A stretch of DNA of 64,000 nt from NCBI RefSeq assembly GCF_021534965.1, contig NZ_CP091037.1, positions 1,900,501-1,964,500 on the forward strand, given 5' to 3'. This DNA comes from Muricauda sp. SCSIO 65647. Its GTDB lineage: Bacteria; Bacteroidota; Bacteroidia; Flavobacteriales; Flavobacteriaceae. The notes below the pieces were generated by a model. The model was not told the DNA's origin, made no database searches, and saw only the letters and a program-made list of their open reading frames with translations. The translations under genes were made by a program, and so were the position numbers. Of this stretch, positions 8,742 through 17,981 are shown in pieces. Numbering within the stretch: position 1 is the first letter of the stretch; the number at the start of each line of letters is the position of its first letter.

Positions 8742-9761
8742 CTAAATAGAAGATTTAAACTGCTCCAAAAATCTCACATCGTTCTCGCTCAGCAAGCGAA
8801 TGTCAGGTATTTGGTGCAACAACAGGGCGATTCGGTCAATGCCCATGCCAAAGGCAAAACCTGAATAAACCTCTGAGTCGATACCGCAATTCTGTAACAC
8901 ATTGGGGTCTACCATGCCACAGCCCATAATTTCAAGCCAACCGGTACCTTTGGTCATACGGTAATCGGTCTCGGTTTCCAACCCCCAGTAAACATCGACT
9001 TCGGCACTGGGTTCTGTAAAAGGAAAGTAAGAGGGGCGCAGTCGAATCTTTGACTTGCCGAACATTTCTGTAGTGAAATATTGTAACGTCTGTTTTAAGT
9101 CGGCAAATGAAACGTTTTTGTCAACATAAAGACCTTCTACCTGGTGAAAAAAGCAGTGCGAACGCGCCGAAATGGCCTCATTGCGATAAACACGGCCCGG
9201 TGAAATGGTACGAATGGGGGGCTTATGCTTTTCCATATAGCGTACCTGAACCGAAGAGGTGTGTGTTCGCAAGAGAATATCGGGATCGGTCTGTATGAAG
9301 AACGTATCTTGCATGTCGCGGGCAGGATGGTATTCTGGCAGGTTCAGCGCCGTGAAATTATGCCAATCATCTTCAATTTCAGGCCCTTCTGACACATTGA
9401 AACCTATCCTAGAAAAAATATCGATTATTTGGTTTTTTACTATTGATATGGGATGCCGGGCCCCAATTTCAACAGGTTCGCCAGGCTTGGTAAGGTCATC
9501 ATATTTTCCTGTAAGATTATTTTGGTCTTTCAATGCCTCTTGAAGTGCATCGACTTTTTCGGTAGCGGCTTTTTTCAACTCGTTGATGACCTGGCCAAAC
9601 TCTTTTTTTTGTGCTGCGGGCACATTTTTGAACTCGGCAAAAAACTCGTTCAAAAGGCCTTTTTTGCCCAAATACTTAATTCTGAACGTTTCGATCTCCT
9701 CTTTTGATGTAGAGGTAAAACCCTCAACTTCTTGTAAATATTGTTTTATGGTATCTATCAT
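8742..9761 (-). CDS. pheS: phenylalanine--tRNA ligase alpha subunit
   Basis: A 339-residue class II aminoacyl-tRNA synthetase subunit that charges tRNA-Phe with PheT. An N-terminal coiled coil (residues about 1-90) precedes the catalytic core. The core has motif 1 around RHPISIVKNQIIDIF, motif 2 RTISPGRVYRNEAISARSHCFFHQVEG and motif 3 GFAFGMGIDRIALLLHQIPDIR. Length and order are normal. pheT is not next to it, which is common in this phylum. It ends four bases from the convergent YCII-like gene. A TAAATTTG -7 box lies 22 bases upstream of the ATG. Confidence 0.98.
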   Translation of the reverse strand: MIDTIKQYLQEVEGFTSTSKEEIETFRIKYLGKKGLLNEFFAEFKNVPAAQKKEFGQVINELKKAATEKVDALQEALKDQNNLTGKYDDLTKPGEPVEIGARHPISIVKNQIIDIFSRIGFNVSEGPEIEDDWHNFTALNLPEYHPARDMQDTFFIQTDPDILLRTHTSSVQVRYMEKHKPPIRTISPGRVYRNEAISARSHCFFHQVEGLYVDKNVSFADLKQTLQYFTTEMFGKSKIRLRPSYFPFTEPSAEVDVYWGLETETDYRMTKGTGWLEIMGCGMVDPNVLQNCGIDSEVYSGFAFGMGIDRIALLLHQIPDIRLLSENDVRFLEQFKSSI

Positions 9762-9783
9762 TCTTGGCGGCCTTATTGGCCGA

Positions 9784-9791
9784 CAAATTTA
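9784..9791 (-). promoter_or_regulatory. candidate pheS promoter -7 box
   Basis: Reads TAAATTTG on the minus strand, an exact match to the Bacteroidota -7 consensus TAnnTTTG, ending 22 bases before the pheS ATG. I could not find a good TTG/TTTG -33 element at 19-20 bases, so the call is tentative. Confidence 0.35.
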
Positions 9792-9877
9792 ATGAATTGT
9801 ACAAGAAAATGAGGTAAAAGCATTAGCCGTTCTATCAGGTCAAGAATATTTCAACAGCAATTTGATGCCATAGATTT

Positions 9878-11740
9878 TTATATGACATCCTCCACATTTT
9901 CTTTGACCCAATCAATACAATCATCAACATTTTCAAAAACATGTTCTTCGGGAATCAAATCGGGGATAATATCAATGCGCTCCATCATATATCTCGGTTG
10001 ATCTAAAATACCCACCAAGAGAGCGGTCTTACCATTTCTTTTGAGGTCTTGCAAGACATCTTCCATGGCATAAAGACCAGACTGGTCCATATACTGCATC
10101 CGATCCATTCTGATAACGACCGTTGAGGCAAAATGTGGTATCTGTAGCGCCAATTGCTGAAAATCACTTGTGGATCCGAAGAAAAGGGGCCCCTTGATGT
10201 GCTTGATGACGACCTCTTCCTTGAGTTTTTCCGGAAAACCTTTTTCATCTGCCCAAGGCTGTTCGTGCAGTGGTTTAACATCTGATCGTTTGGCCGTCAA
10301 ATCCCCGATTTTCTTCATGAACATCAAAGATGCGATGACCAGGCCAATGCCCACGGCATAGACCAAATTCCATATCGACGACAAAACCAAGACCGTCAAC
10401 ATGATAATGACCTCAGAACTGAGCTTCAATGGGCCCAGCTTTATGTCTTTTGGCAGGTAAGGAATGGCCTTTAGGCCCTTATAATCCATTACCCCGATAC
10501 CCACAGTGACCAAAATACCGGCCAAAACCGCCGCAGGAATTTGTGAGGCCACAGGACCAAGAGCGAGCAAAATGAGCAAAAGCAAAACACCGGCGATCAT
10601 ACCCGAAAGGCGGGTCTTGCCCCCTGAATTGATATTGACCACCGTACGTATGGTGGCACCGGCCCCGGGAATACCGCCAAAAACGGCCGCTATACTATTG
10701 CCTATGCCTTGCCCTACCAGTTCTTTGTTGGGTTTGTGCTTGGTATTGGTCATATTATCGGCGACCACAGAGGTCAGCAATGAGTCGATCGCCCCCAAAA
10801 GGGCCAAGGTAAGGGCCGTAAAAATATAGGGTGTAATGGCCGTCAATTTGAATTGGGTAAAAATGTCCATCTGCAAGATTGGCAACCCTTCAGGAATCTG
10901 TTCAATAGGGCGGTAATCGAGTCCGAATCCAAAGGCAACCCCCGAAACGACTATCAAGGCGACCAGGGTGCTCGGTACGGCCGTGGTAATGCGTTTGAAC
11001 CCATAAATGATAAAAATGGTCGCCAAGGCCAAGACCAACTCAAGCCAATCGATATTTTTCAAGGCTCTGGGCAATACCTTGATGGTACCTACTACCCCAG
11101 AGGCATCTTTGGCGGCAAGGGTTTGTGATTCTTTGAGTATATCGGCCTCAGTGGTCATTTCTGCCCTTCGAATGGTTTCCTCAAAATCTTCCAGTACCAA
11201 AATGCCCTCACCGGCCTCTTCTTTGAGAATGTTCTCTAAAATCTCCTCTTCTGCTGCCGGTATATACTCTGACACATAATCGTTGTCTTCTTTTGGATAG
11301 TACCCTACCGCTGGAAGAATCTGGGTGACCAGTATGATGACCCCGATGGCTGTCATGAACCCCGAGACCACTGGGTAGGGAATATACTTGATGTATTTAC
11401 CAAGCCCTATGATTCCCAATCCTATCTGCATCAATCCGGCCAAAAGAAAAACTGCCAGTATGATGGGCAGCGCTTTGCCCACATCACCATCGTTTACGGC
11501 CAATATACCTGCAATGATGACCATGCTTACAGCTGTCATGGGTGCTGTCGGGCCAGATATTTGGGTGTTTGTTCCTCCGAACAAGGCGGCAAAAAAACTG
11601 ATGAATATCGCTCCGTATAATCCGGCACTTGGGCCCAACCCTGAACTCACCCCGAACGCAAGTGCCAAGGGTAGTGCTACGATACCTGCGGTGATGCCTC
11701 CAAAAAGATCGCCCCTAAAATGGGCGAAAAGATTCTTCAT
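9878..11740 (-). CDS. SulP (SLC26) family anion transporter with STAS domain
   Basis: A 620-residue inner-membrane protein. The SulP transport core starts at FRGDLFGGITAGIVALPLALAFG and includes the SGPTAPMT motif. The C-terminal STAS domain (about 515-620) has the MDQSGL loop. Residues about 150-228 form an unusually long acidic insert between membrane segments, rich in Glu/Asp. SulP proteins move sulfate, bicarbonate or dicarboxylates. The neighbouring beta-carbonic anhydrase, 55 bases upstream on the same strand, makes bicarbonate the most likely substrate. There are no fused rhodanese or carbonic anhydrase domains. Confidence 0.93.
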   Translation of the reverse strand: MKNLFAHFRGDLFGGITAGIVALPLALAFGVSSGLGPSAGLYGAIFISFFAALFGGTNTQISGPTAPMTAVSMVIIAGILAVNDGDVGKALPIILAVFLLAGLMQIGLGIIGLGKYIKYIPYPVVSGFMTAIGVIILVTQILPAVGYYPKEDNDYVSEYIPAAEEEILENILKEEAGEGILVLEDFEETIRRAEMTTEADILKESQTLAAKDASGVVGTIKVLPRALKNIDWLELVLALATIFIIYGFKRITTAVPSTLVALIVVSGVAFGFGLDYRPIEQIPEGLPILQMDIFTQFKLTAITPYIFTALTLALLGAIDSLLTSVVADNMTNTKHKPNKELVGQGIGNSIAAVFGGIPGAGATIRTVVNINSGGKTRLSGMIAGVLLLLILLALGPVASQIPAAVLAGILVTVGIGVMDYKGLKAIPYLPKDIKLGPLKLSSEVIIMLTVLVLSSIWNLVYAVGIGLVIASLMFMKKIGDLTAKRSDVKPLHEQPWADEKGFPEKLKEEVVIKHIKGPLFFGSTSDFQQLALQIPHFASTVVIRMDRMQYMDQSGLYAMEDVLQDLKRNGKTALLVGILDQPRYMMERIDIIPDLIPEEHVFENVDDCIDWVKENVEDVI

Positions 11741-11795
11741 ATTGTTGATTTAAAGAAAGATTGTTTGTGAATATCGGATTGGCAATAAGAGAACC

Positions 11796-12431
11796 TTAAT
11801 CTGGTCGTATGTGATAGATGTCATCTAATTGTGTGACATCGTTCATGCTGATTTCCATATCGTTCGCAATACCCGTTTTAATGTCATATACCCAACCATG
11901 AAGATGAAGAAACTGACCTTCTTTCCAGGCATTTTGTACTATCGAGGTTTTGGCAAGGTCTGCAACCTGTTCCTTGACGTTCAATTCTACCAGACGATCC
12001 CACCTTTTATTTTCATCGTCGATAGCCTCAAGCTCTTCTCTATATTTGGCATAGATGTCTTTGATATGGCGTATCCACTTGCCTACAAACCCGACAGTAC
12101 TGTTCCCCATGGCTGCTTTCACGCCTCCACAGCCATAGTGCCCGCATACAATAATGTGCCTTACTTTAAGGGCATTGACCGCATATTCGAGCACACTGAG
12201 CATATTGATGTCTGTATGTATGGCCATATTGGCAATATTTCTATGGGTAAAGACCTCGCCAGGTTCAGCCCCTATGATCTCGCTCGAGGGTACCCTGCTG
12301 TCAGCGCAGCCCAGCCACAGCAACGGAGGGTGCTGCCCCTTTGACATTTCACTGAAATATTCAGGATTGCTGGCAAGTTTCTCGGCCGCCCATTTTTTGT
12401 TCTTTTCAAGAATATCTTTATAGTATAACAT
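11796..12431 (-). CDS. beta-class carbonic anhydrase
   Basis: A 211-residue cytoplasmic enzyme interconverting CO2 and bicarbonate. The zinc ligands are all present: Cys42 with Asp44 and Arg46 in GCADSR, and His98 and Cys101 in GHYGCG. The family motif AEPGEVFTHRNIAN is intact. Length is normal. It precedes the SulP transporter, forming a bicarbonate uptake or retention pair, and lies 86 bases after the end of the Bat operon, so it may have its own promoter or receive read-through. It supplies bicarbonate for carboxylases and helps pH balance. Confidence 0.96.
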   Translation of the reverse strand: MLYYKDILEKNKKWAAEKLASNPEYFSEMSKGQHPPLLWLGCADSRVPSSEIIGAEPGEVFTHRNIANMAIHTDINMLSVLEYAVNALKVRHIIVCGHYGCGGVKAAMGNSTVGFVGKWIRHIKDIYAKYREELEAIDDENKRWDRLVELNVKEQVADLAKTSIVQNAWKEGQFLHLHGWVYDIKTGIANDMEISMNDVTQLDDIYHIRPD

Positions 12432-12517
12432 AACAACGATGCTTTTATTTAGGCTTTAAAATAGGGGTTTTGAAGCATATTTAAAAGTAATACTTTTGCA
12501 AATAATGCTGAAGGTGA

Positions 12518-13276
12518 TCAAAAATCTTTTAGAGATTTTAGGTTTTCGGTGGGCATCCAACCTGTCTGCCCATCGGCTATCTTGATTTTACTCCATCCAT
12601 CATATTGGTCAAGTACATTGACTTTGGTGCCTTCATGCAAGATGAAGACCGCTTGGCTTCGATTGTTGGGTTCAGCTGTTATCTTGACCTCTTCAGAAAA
12701 GATAATCGCAGGTTTATCGTTCTTGTACTCTTGATGTCTCAGATAAGAAAAGATCAGTGCCCAGAATGCCAAAAACATTGAAACCATGCTTGAGATGAAA
12801 GCAATGCGTTTTTTTAATGCTGAACGCATGAAATAATAAAACAGATAGGCCAAGACGAATATCATTGCAGATATGACCGCCATGGCGGCCCACTGGTCAA
12901 AAGAAAAAAGGCCTATAACACCTTCATAGATTTTTGCCATGGCCGTTTTGGGCATTTTTTCTATGGCATCAAGCCTCATGTTCTGGGCATAGACCAAATT
13001 GTTCTTGATTTCACCATCGCTGGGGTTTAGCAATAGGGCTTTTTCATAATAATAAATACTAGGTCCTATTTCGTTCAACTTGTAATGGGCGTTGCCCAAA
13101 TTGAAATATAGTTCTGAAGAATGCAGCCCATCTGCTATTATTTCTTCATATAATTCAATAGCTTTTTGGTATTCGCCCGAATTGTAGGCATCATTGGCCT
13201 GGGAGAACAATTGATCGCTTTGGGCATTTGCCCACACGCTGGCAAACAATACAACACTAGCCAAATATTTCTTCAT
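12518..13276 (-). CDS. batE: BatE: TPR and SH3-domain membrane protein
   Basis: About 252 residues. A signal peptide (ending NAQ) is followed by TPR repeats at about 20-105 (LFSQANDAYNSGEYQKAIELYEE, SELYFNLGNAHYKLNEIG). Two hydrophobic segments lie at about 130-180 and a C-terminal bacterial SH3-like domain (KVNVLDQYDGWSKIKIADGQTGWMP) closes the protein. The ATG at 13276 is two bases after the batD stop; a GTG two codons earlier would overlap it. It is the last gene of the Bat operon, which in Bacteroides and other bacteria is linked to aerotolerance or stress survival. Its exact biochemical role is unknown. Confidence 0.9.
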   Translation of the reverse strand: MKKYLASVVLFASVWANAQSDQLFSQANDAYNSGEYQKAIELYEEIIADGLHSSELYFNLGNAHYKLNEIGPSIYYYEKALLLNPSDGEIKNNLVYAQNMRLDAIEKMPKTAMAKIYEGVIGLFSFDQWAAMAVISAMIFVLAYLFYYFMRSALKKRIAFISSMVSMFLAFWALIFSYLRHQEYKNDKPAIIFSEEVKITAEPNNRSQAVFILHEGTKVNVLDQYDGWSKIKIADGQTGWMPTENLKSLKDF

Positions 13277-13278
13277 AT

Positions 13279-15060
13279 TCACAGTTGTTTGTCCATTTTC
13301 GAAATGACTTCACTTGCCTTGTCGTAATCTTGCTGCATCTGCACTTCTGAAAAGGGACTGTACCTAGCCATCTCGCAGTTTTTTAGCAATGCGATGAAAC
13401 CATTGACAGTATCTTCATCAACATCTTTATCATTCAACAGAACCATTATCTTCTCTTTGCTGAACTCACTGGTGACGATTTTCAGTTTGGCTTTCAGGTA
13501 GTTGTGAAGTGCTTTTTCCAATGCGATATAAAAATGATCTTCGTTGCCCAATTCTTTTTTGGCCGTTGATAGGTATTTTTTGGCCAATCTATCTGCTCGC
13601 TTCAATCTGTTTCCTTCCACATCACTTGCGATGGCCTTTCTTCTTTTGAACACCAAAATTGCTACGGGAATAAGCAACAATGGCGAAATCAATAGCAGAT
13701 AGAAGCGTGTTGAACCAAAGAAAAAGTCAGTATCGATCTTAGTGAGGTTTGGGTTCACTTTTATGAAATGGAACTGCTTGCCCGTGGGCACGACAAATTT
13801 GGTGCCTCCATTATTAGAAGCTATCGAGGTGGTAGCATCGGTCGGGCCTTGAAGTACATCCAAGGTGATTTCTTCCGATTCAAGTGTATGGTATTTTCCT
13901 GTCTTCGGATTGAAATAACTGAAAGAAATGCTCGGAATAGGGTATTTTCCTTTATAGGAAGGAACGATGGTGTAATTGTTGGACACTTTTCCCTCCATGC
14001 CGGAAGAAGTGGTTCGAACTTTTTCCTCAAATTCAGGTTCATATACTTCCAGTGCGCTCGGAAGCTCGGGCTCTGGCAATTGAAACAACTTTAAATTTCC
14101 ATTGCCACTTACCTCAATTTTGGCCTGCAACGACTCAGAGGCATTCAATGAAGACTTACTTGTGCTCACAGAAAAGTCAAACTGGCCGACCGCTCCTCCA
14201 AAATTTGCGGGTTTGCCCGTTTCAGGCAGCCTTCTGACGTTGAGCAGCCTTTTGCCTGCAGAGACTGTCTTGCTGGCCTGCTTATAGATTCTGCCTCCAA
14301 AAAAATCACGCCTGTTGGTGGGAACATCCACATAAATTTCAAGTGATAACGGCTCGATTTCCAATTTTCCGGTTTTCTGCGGATAAAGTACCATCCGCTT
14401 TAAGACAACACTCCGATAGGGCTTGCCCCTGAAAGTGGTATTGACCGTATTATACTTGGTCACAGGGATATCTTGACTCCAGAAATTATTGTACTTGGGG
14501 TTGTCAATATGCCGATAATTGGTTACGCTGATATTCGGACTGATATATAGTTTGTACACCACACTCACGGCCTCGTTCAGGTAGGGGGAAGATTTTGAGA
14601 CCTCGGCCACTAAGTGAAGGCTTTCATCGGCCACATCATCTACTGTCTTGGGGGCATTGGGGTTGTCTACCGCCGAGGTCACTTCGACCGCTTTCGGAAC
14701 GGTCTTGTATGTTTCACCACTGATTTCGATGGTGGCCTGCTCGATGGTGAACCTACCCTGTTTCGTTGGGGTCAGAATATAGGAGTACGATTTTGAAAAA
14801 CTGCGTTTGCCGTTTATCCATGAAGAACTTATGGATTGCGATGGCCCCATGACTACTTTGAACCCCTCAAAATCTGGCGGAACAAAATTATCGCCATCTT
14901 TGTTCATCTTGAACTCGACCCGCAACCGTTCATTGACCCCTAATTTTTCTTTGCTCAAGTTGACATTGAAAGTAACTTCATCGTCTTGTGCCAAAGCTAG
15001 GGGCGCAACAAGAAACGCGCAAAGAAAAATCAACGAATATTGTAGAAAACGCCGCTGCAT
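13279..15060 (-). CDS. batD: BatD: oxygen-tolerance family membrane protein
   Basis: About 593 residues. It has a signal peptide (ending ALAQ), several Ig-like beta domains (FNVNLSKEKLGVNERLRVEF, FTIEQATIEISG, FDFSVSTSKSSLNASESLQ), one transmembrane helix near residue 450 (FYLLLISPLLLIPVAILVF) and a cytoplasmic helical tail. The BatD family is a partner of the vWA proteins BatA and BatB. The ATG at 15060 overlaps the batC stop (TGATG), which means translational coupling; the GTG just before it is not needed. The family is associated with aerotolerance; the molecular function is not established. Confidence 0.92.
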   Translation of the reverse strand: MQRRFLQYSLIFLCAFLVAPLALAQDDEVTFNVNLSKEKLGVNERLRVEFKMNKDGDNFVPPDFEGFKVVMGPSQSISSSWINGKRSFSKSYSYILTPTKQGRFTIEQATIEISGETYKTVPKAVEVTSAVDNPNAPKTVDDVADESLHLVAEVSKSSPYLNEAVSVVYKLYISPNISVTNYRHIDNPKYNNFWSQDIPVTKYNTVNTTFRGKPYRSVVLKRMVLYPQKTGKLEIEPLSLEIYVDVPTNRRDFFGGRIYKQASKTVSAGKRLLNVRRLPETGKPANFGGAVGQFDFSVSTSKSSLNASESLQAKIEVSGNGNLKLFQLPEPELPSALEVYEPEFEEKVRTTSSGMEGKVSNNYTIVPSYKGKYPIPSISFSYFNPKTGKYHTLESEEITLDVLQGPTDATTSIASNNGGTKFVVPTGKQFHFIKVNPNLTKIDTDFFFGSTRFYLLLISPLLLIPVAILVFKRRKAIASDVEGNRLKRADRLAKKYLSTAKKELGNEDHFYIALEKALHNYLKAKLKIVTSEFSKEKIMVLLNDKDVDEDTVNGFIALLKNCEMARYSPFSEVQMQQDYDKASEVISKMDKQL

Positions 15061-15956
15061 CACCAGTCTTTTTCATTTTTGATTTTGGCTCCCTTTACTT
15101 TTTTCGCCTCCAATTTTTCTTGAACCTTTTTCTCTTCGTTCTGCATGGCCTCTAAAAGGTTCTGTATCTGTTGTTTTGACAGTTGGTTCGGTCTAGGTTT
15201 CTTTTGTTCGTCAGGTTGGTCGCCTTTGTTGGGTTTTTGTTGCTGTTCTTTTTTCTGCTCTCCTTCCCCTTCTTTATTTTCTTCGGGCTTTTCATTGCCT
15301 TTGTCTCCTTCGTCCCCCTCATCTTTGTTTTGGTCTTCGTTCTGCTCTCCCTCGTCTTTCTTGTCGTTTTCGCCCTGGTTGTTCTGATCTTGGTTCTGCT
15401 GTTGTTGGTCTTGTTGGTCTTCGTTTTGTTCGTCGTCTTTGTTTTGGTCGTTTTTTTGTTCGTCTTGCTGTTTTTTCAACATTTCCTTGGCCAAGGCCAG
15501 GTTATACCGTGTCTCCTCATCATTCGGGTCATTGCGGAGGGCTTCTTTATAGGCTTCTACCGCCTTTTGATATTCTTTGTTCTTCATGTACACATTGCCC
15601 ATGTTGTGATAGGCTTTGTGTTTTTCTGGTTTGGCCGTGGCTTTTTCACCAGCTTGTTTGAAGCGCCCAAAGGCTTCGCCAAAGCTCTCCCGGTTATAAT
15701 AGGCCCTTCCTAAATTATAAGGGGCGGCAATATTTTCAGGATTTTTTGAAATGGCCTTACGGTAATCTACCTCGGCACCCACAAAATCGTTGGCCCGAAG
15801 CTCTTTATTTGCCTCATGGGTAAGGTTTTGTGCTGTTCTGATAGATTTTTCATCGATACCATTATCGCCAGCTTCTTCTTGTGTACGGCCAATCTGCCCG
15901 AACGCCAAGAAAACCAGTAAAAAGATCAAACCACTCCTATCCATGGTACTCTTCAT
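15060..15956 (-). CDS. batC: BatC: TPR protein with charged low-complexity tail
   Basis: A 298-residue exported protein. After the signal peptide, TPR repeats run from about residue 35 to 165 (ANKELRANDFVGAEVDYRKAI, AYHNMGNVYMKNKEYQKAVEAYKEAL). A stretch of some 90 residues made almost only of Gln, Asp, Glu, Asn and Lys follows, and a short helical end (LSKQQIQNLLEAMQNEEKKVQEKL). The tail is typical of flavobacterial BatC, although its composition resembles no folded domain. The gene overlaps the batB end by up to 20 bases; an ATG at 15944 is an alternative start. The low-complexity region creates long antisense ORFs that are not real. Confidence 0.9.
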   Translation of the reverse strand: MKSTMDRSGLIFLLVFLAFGQIGRTQEEAGDNGIDEKSIRTAQNLTHEANKELRANDFVGAEVDYRKAISKNPENIAAPYNLGRAYYNRESFGEAFGRFKQAGEKATAKPEKHKAYHNMGNVYMKNKEYQKAVEAYKEALRNDPNDEETRYNLALAKEMLKKQQDEQKNDQNKDDEQNEDQQDQQQQNQDQNNQGENDKKDEGEQNEDQNKDEGDEGDKGNEKPEENKEGEGEQKKEQQQKPNKGDQPDEQKKPRPNQLSKQQIQNLLEAMQNEEKKVQEKLEAKKVKGAKIKNEKDW

Positions 15957-16983
15957 TGAATAGATTCAATTTTTTTAACCACTGTGTTTTTCTGTCCAAA
16001 ATGAAAACATCTAAAAATAGAAATAAAAGGCCAATGCCCAAGAACCATTGAAACTGGTCTTTGTATTCTGCAAACTGTTTGGCTTCGAACTCTTTCTTGT
16101 CCATTTTGTTCAGTTCTTCCTTGATAAAATCCACTGCATCATCGGTATTGGTGCCATCGATATATTCACCGTTGCCCTCATAGGCGATCTCTGCGAGCAC
16201 AGACTCGTTCAATTTGGTGATGACCACTTCGCCCTCGGCATCTTTTTTAAGGCTTTCGACCACTCCGCTTCGCTTGATGGGAATGGGTGCGCCCTTGGTC
16301 TTGCCCACACCGATCGTGAACACACGAATACCATTTTCAACTGCATTTTCAACTGCCTTCAGGGTCGATCCCTCAGAATGGTCTTCACCATCGGAAATCA
16401 CGAAAAGCACCCTGTTGGTCTGTTCGGCATCGTCGTAATAGGTGCTGGCCAAATCTATGGCCGCATTGATGGCCGTACCCTGTGATGACAGCATATTGGT
16501 GTTCATGCCCTGCAAAAACATTTTTGCGGCACCATAATCAGTAGTAATCGGCAGCTGTGGATATGCTTGCCCCGCATAGGCGATGATGCCTATTCGATCG
16601 CTGGCCAACTGGTTGATGATCTCTGAGACCAGTCGTTTTGACTTTTCTAAACGATTGGGGGCAATATCTTCTGCCAACATACTTTTTGAAACATCGACTG
16701 CGAAGACGATATCGACCCCTTCTCTTTTCACCGTTTCAAGTTTGGTGCCGATTTTTGGATTGACCAACCCGATAATCAAGAAGAAAAGGCCGGCCAACAA
16801 GAAGATCATTTTTAAGGAAGACTTCAAAATTGACCTGTTGGGGGCCAACCGTCTCAAAAGTTTTTTATCGGCGAACTGCTTTTGCACCTTGACTTTCCAT
16901 AGTTGCAGCAATAGAAAGACCAAGACCATTATGGGCAAAATGGCCAGCAGATAAAAATGAATTTTTTCGTCAAGCTGTATCAT
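15937..16983 (-). CDS. batB: BatB: von Willebrand factor A membrane protein
   Basis: A 348-residue protein with two N-terminal transmembrane helices (about 8-28 and 58-75), a vWA domain and a C-terminal helix near 315-335. The MIDAS metal site starts with Asp97-x-Ser99-x-Ser101 (DVSKS) and continues with the ITTDYGAA threonine loop and VISDGEDHSEG. It overlaps batA by one base. BatA and BatB are homologous vWA proteins that probably form a membrane complex driven or chaperoned by the MoxR ATPase encoded upstream. Confidence 0.94.
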   Translation of the reverse strand: MIQLDEKIHFYLLAILPIMVLVFLLLQLWKVKVQKQFADKKLLRRLAPNRSILKSSLKMIFLLAGLFFLIIGLVNPKIGTKLETVKREGVDIVFAVDVSKSMLAEDIAPNRLEKSKRLVSEIINQLASDRIGIIAYAGQAYPQLPITTDYGAAKMFLQGMNTNMLSSQGTAINAAIDLASTYYDDAEQTNRVLFVISDGEDHSEGSTLKAVENAVENGIRVFTIGVGKTKGAPIPIKRSGVVESLKKDAEGEVVITKLNESVLAEIAYEGNGEYIDGTNTDDAVDFIKEELNKMDKKEFEAKQFAEYKDQFQWFLGIGLLFLFLDVFILDRKTQWLKKLNLFNEEYHG

Positions 16984-17981
16984 TAGATAGAACTTCTAAA
17001 AAAAGTACTTCGAAGTACCCATTCCATTAACAGTAAAGCCCCGGCCAAAAAAACCAATGGCCTGAACTTTTCTTCGTATTTATAATATTTGAACTCTTCT
17101 ATTTCGGTTTTTTCCAACTTGTTTATCTCTTCGTAGATTTCTTCAAGTTTCTCGTTGTCGGTCGCCCTGAAATAGGTGCCTCCGGTCAATTGGGCAATAT
17201 CTTTCAAAAGCTCTTCGTCAATCTCTACTTGACGCATGCCATAGCGAAATGTACCGTCACGATTGTAGGCAATCGGTGTCAGTGCATTGCCATTGGTGCC
17301 TAGGCCGATGGTGTACGTCTTGATATTGTATTCAACAGCGAGGTCGGCAGCCGTTTGTGGCTCGATGAAGCCCGAGTTATTGACTCCGTCGGTCAATAAG
17401 ATGATAACCTTGCTAATGGCCTTGCTTTCTTTCAATCTGTTGACCGAGGTCGCCAGCCCCATACCGATGGCGGTACCATCTTCCAGTTCGCCGTAAGAAA
17501 TGTCACGAAGGGCATTCAGTACAATCGATTTGTCGCTGGTGATCGGGGTCTTTGTATAGCTTTCTCCGGCATAGGCCACTAAGCCAATTCGGTCGTTTGG
17601 TCTCTTTTTGATGAAATCGGCGGCCACTTCTTTCAAGGCGACCAAGCGGTTTGGTTTGAGGTCTCTTGCCAACATACTTGATGAGACATCGATGGCCATG
17701 ACGATGTCGATTCCCTTGGTGGTTTTGGTACGTGTAGAGATATCTTCTGTTTGAGGCCTTGCCAAGGCAGTGATGACCAACGCCAATGCCAGCACTCTTA
17801 GCACAAAGAGCAAAGGTTTCAATTTCGGGAGCAATGAAGTATGTGAGAACCCTTTGAGACTTGACATTTTTAAGGAGGGTATTTCTCTCTTCCTTTTAAA
17901 AAAAGACCAAAGTATGGCCACTGGCAACAGTAACAGTAACCAAAAAAACTCAGGATTCGCGAATTCAATATGCTGCCACAT
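16983..17981 (-). CDS. batA: BatA: von Willebrand factor A membrane protein
   Basis: About 332 residues. Two N-terminal membrane helices, a vWA domain with an intact MIDAS (DVSSS at about 98-102, TPITSDKS, LLTDGVNNSG) and a C-terminal membrane helix (PLVFLAGALLLMEWVL). The ATG at 17981 overlaps the previous stop as TGATG. It is a paralogue of batB, sharing layout and MIDAS sequence. The order moxR, DUF58, BatD-like, batA, batB, batC, batD, batE is the standard Bacteroidota arrangement. Confidence 0.94.
   Translation of the reverse strand: MWQHIEFANPEFFWLLLLLPVAILWSFFKRKREIPSLKMSSLKGFSHTSLLPKLKPLLFVLRVLALALVITALARPQTEDISTRTKTTKGIDIVMAIDVSSSMLARDLKPNRLVALKEVAADFIKKRPNDRIGLVAYAGESYTKTPITSDKSIVLNALRDISYGELEDGTAIGMGLATSVNRLKESKAISKVIILLTDGVNNSGFIEPQTAADLAVEYNIKTYTIGLGTNGNALTPIAYNRDGTFRYGMRQVEIDEELLKDIAQLTGGTYFRATDNEKLEEIYEEINKLEKTEIEEFKYYKYEEKFRPLVFLAGALLLMEWVLRSTFFRSSI

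Noticed and set aside
15145-15713. Long plus-strand ORFs opposite batC, rich in Phe, Leu, Ser and Val
   Set aside because: They are the antisense of the Gln/Glu/Asp/Lys low-complexity tail and TPR region of batC; composition is a mirror effect and no promoter or neighbour supports them.
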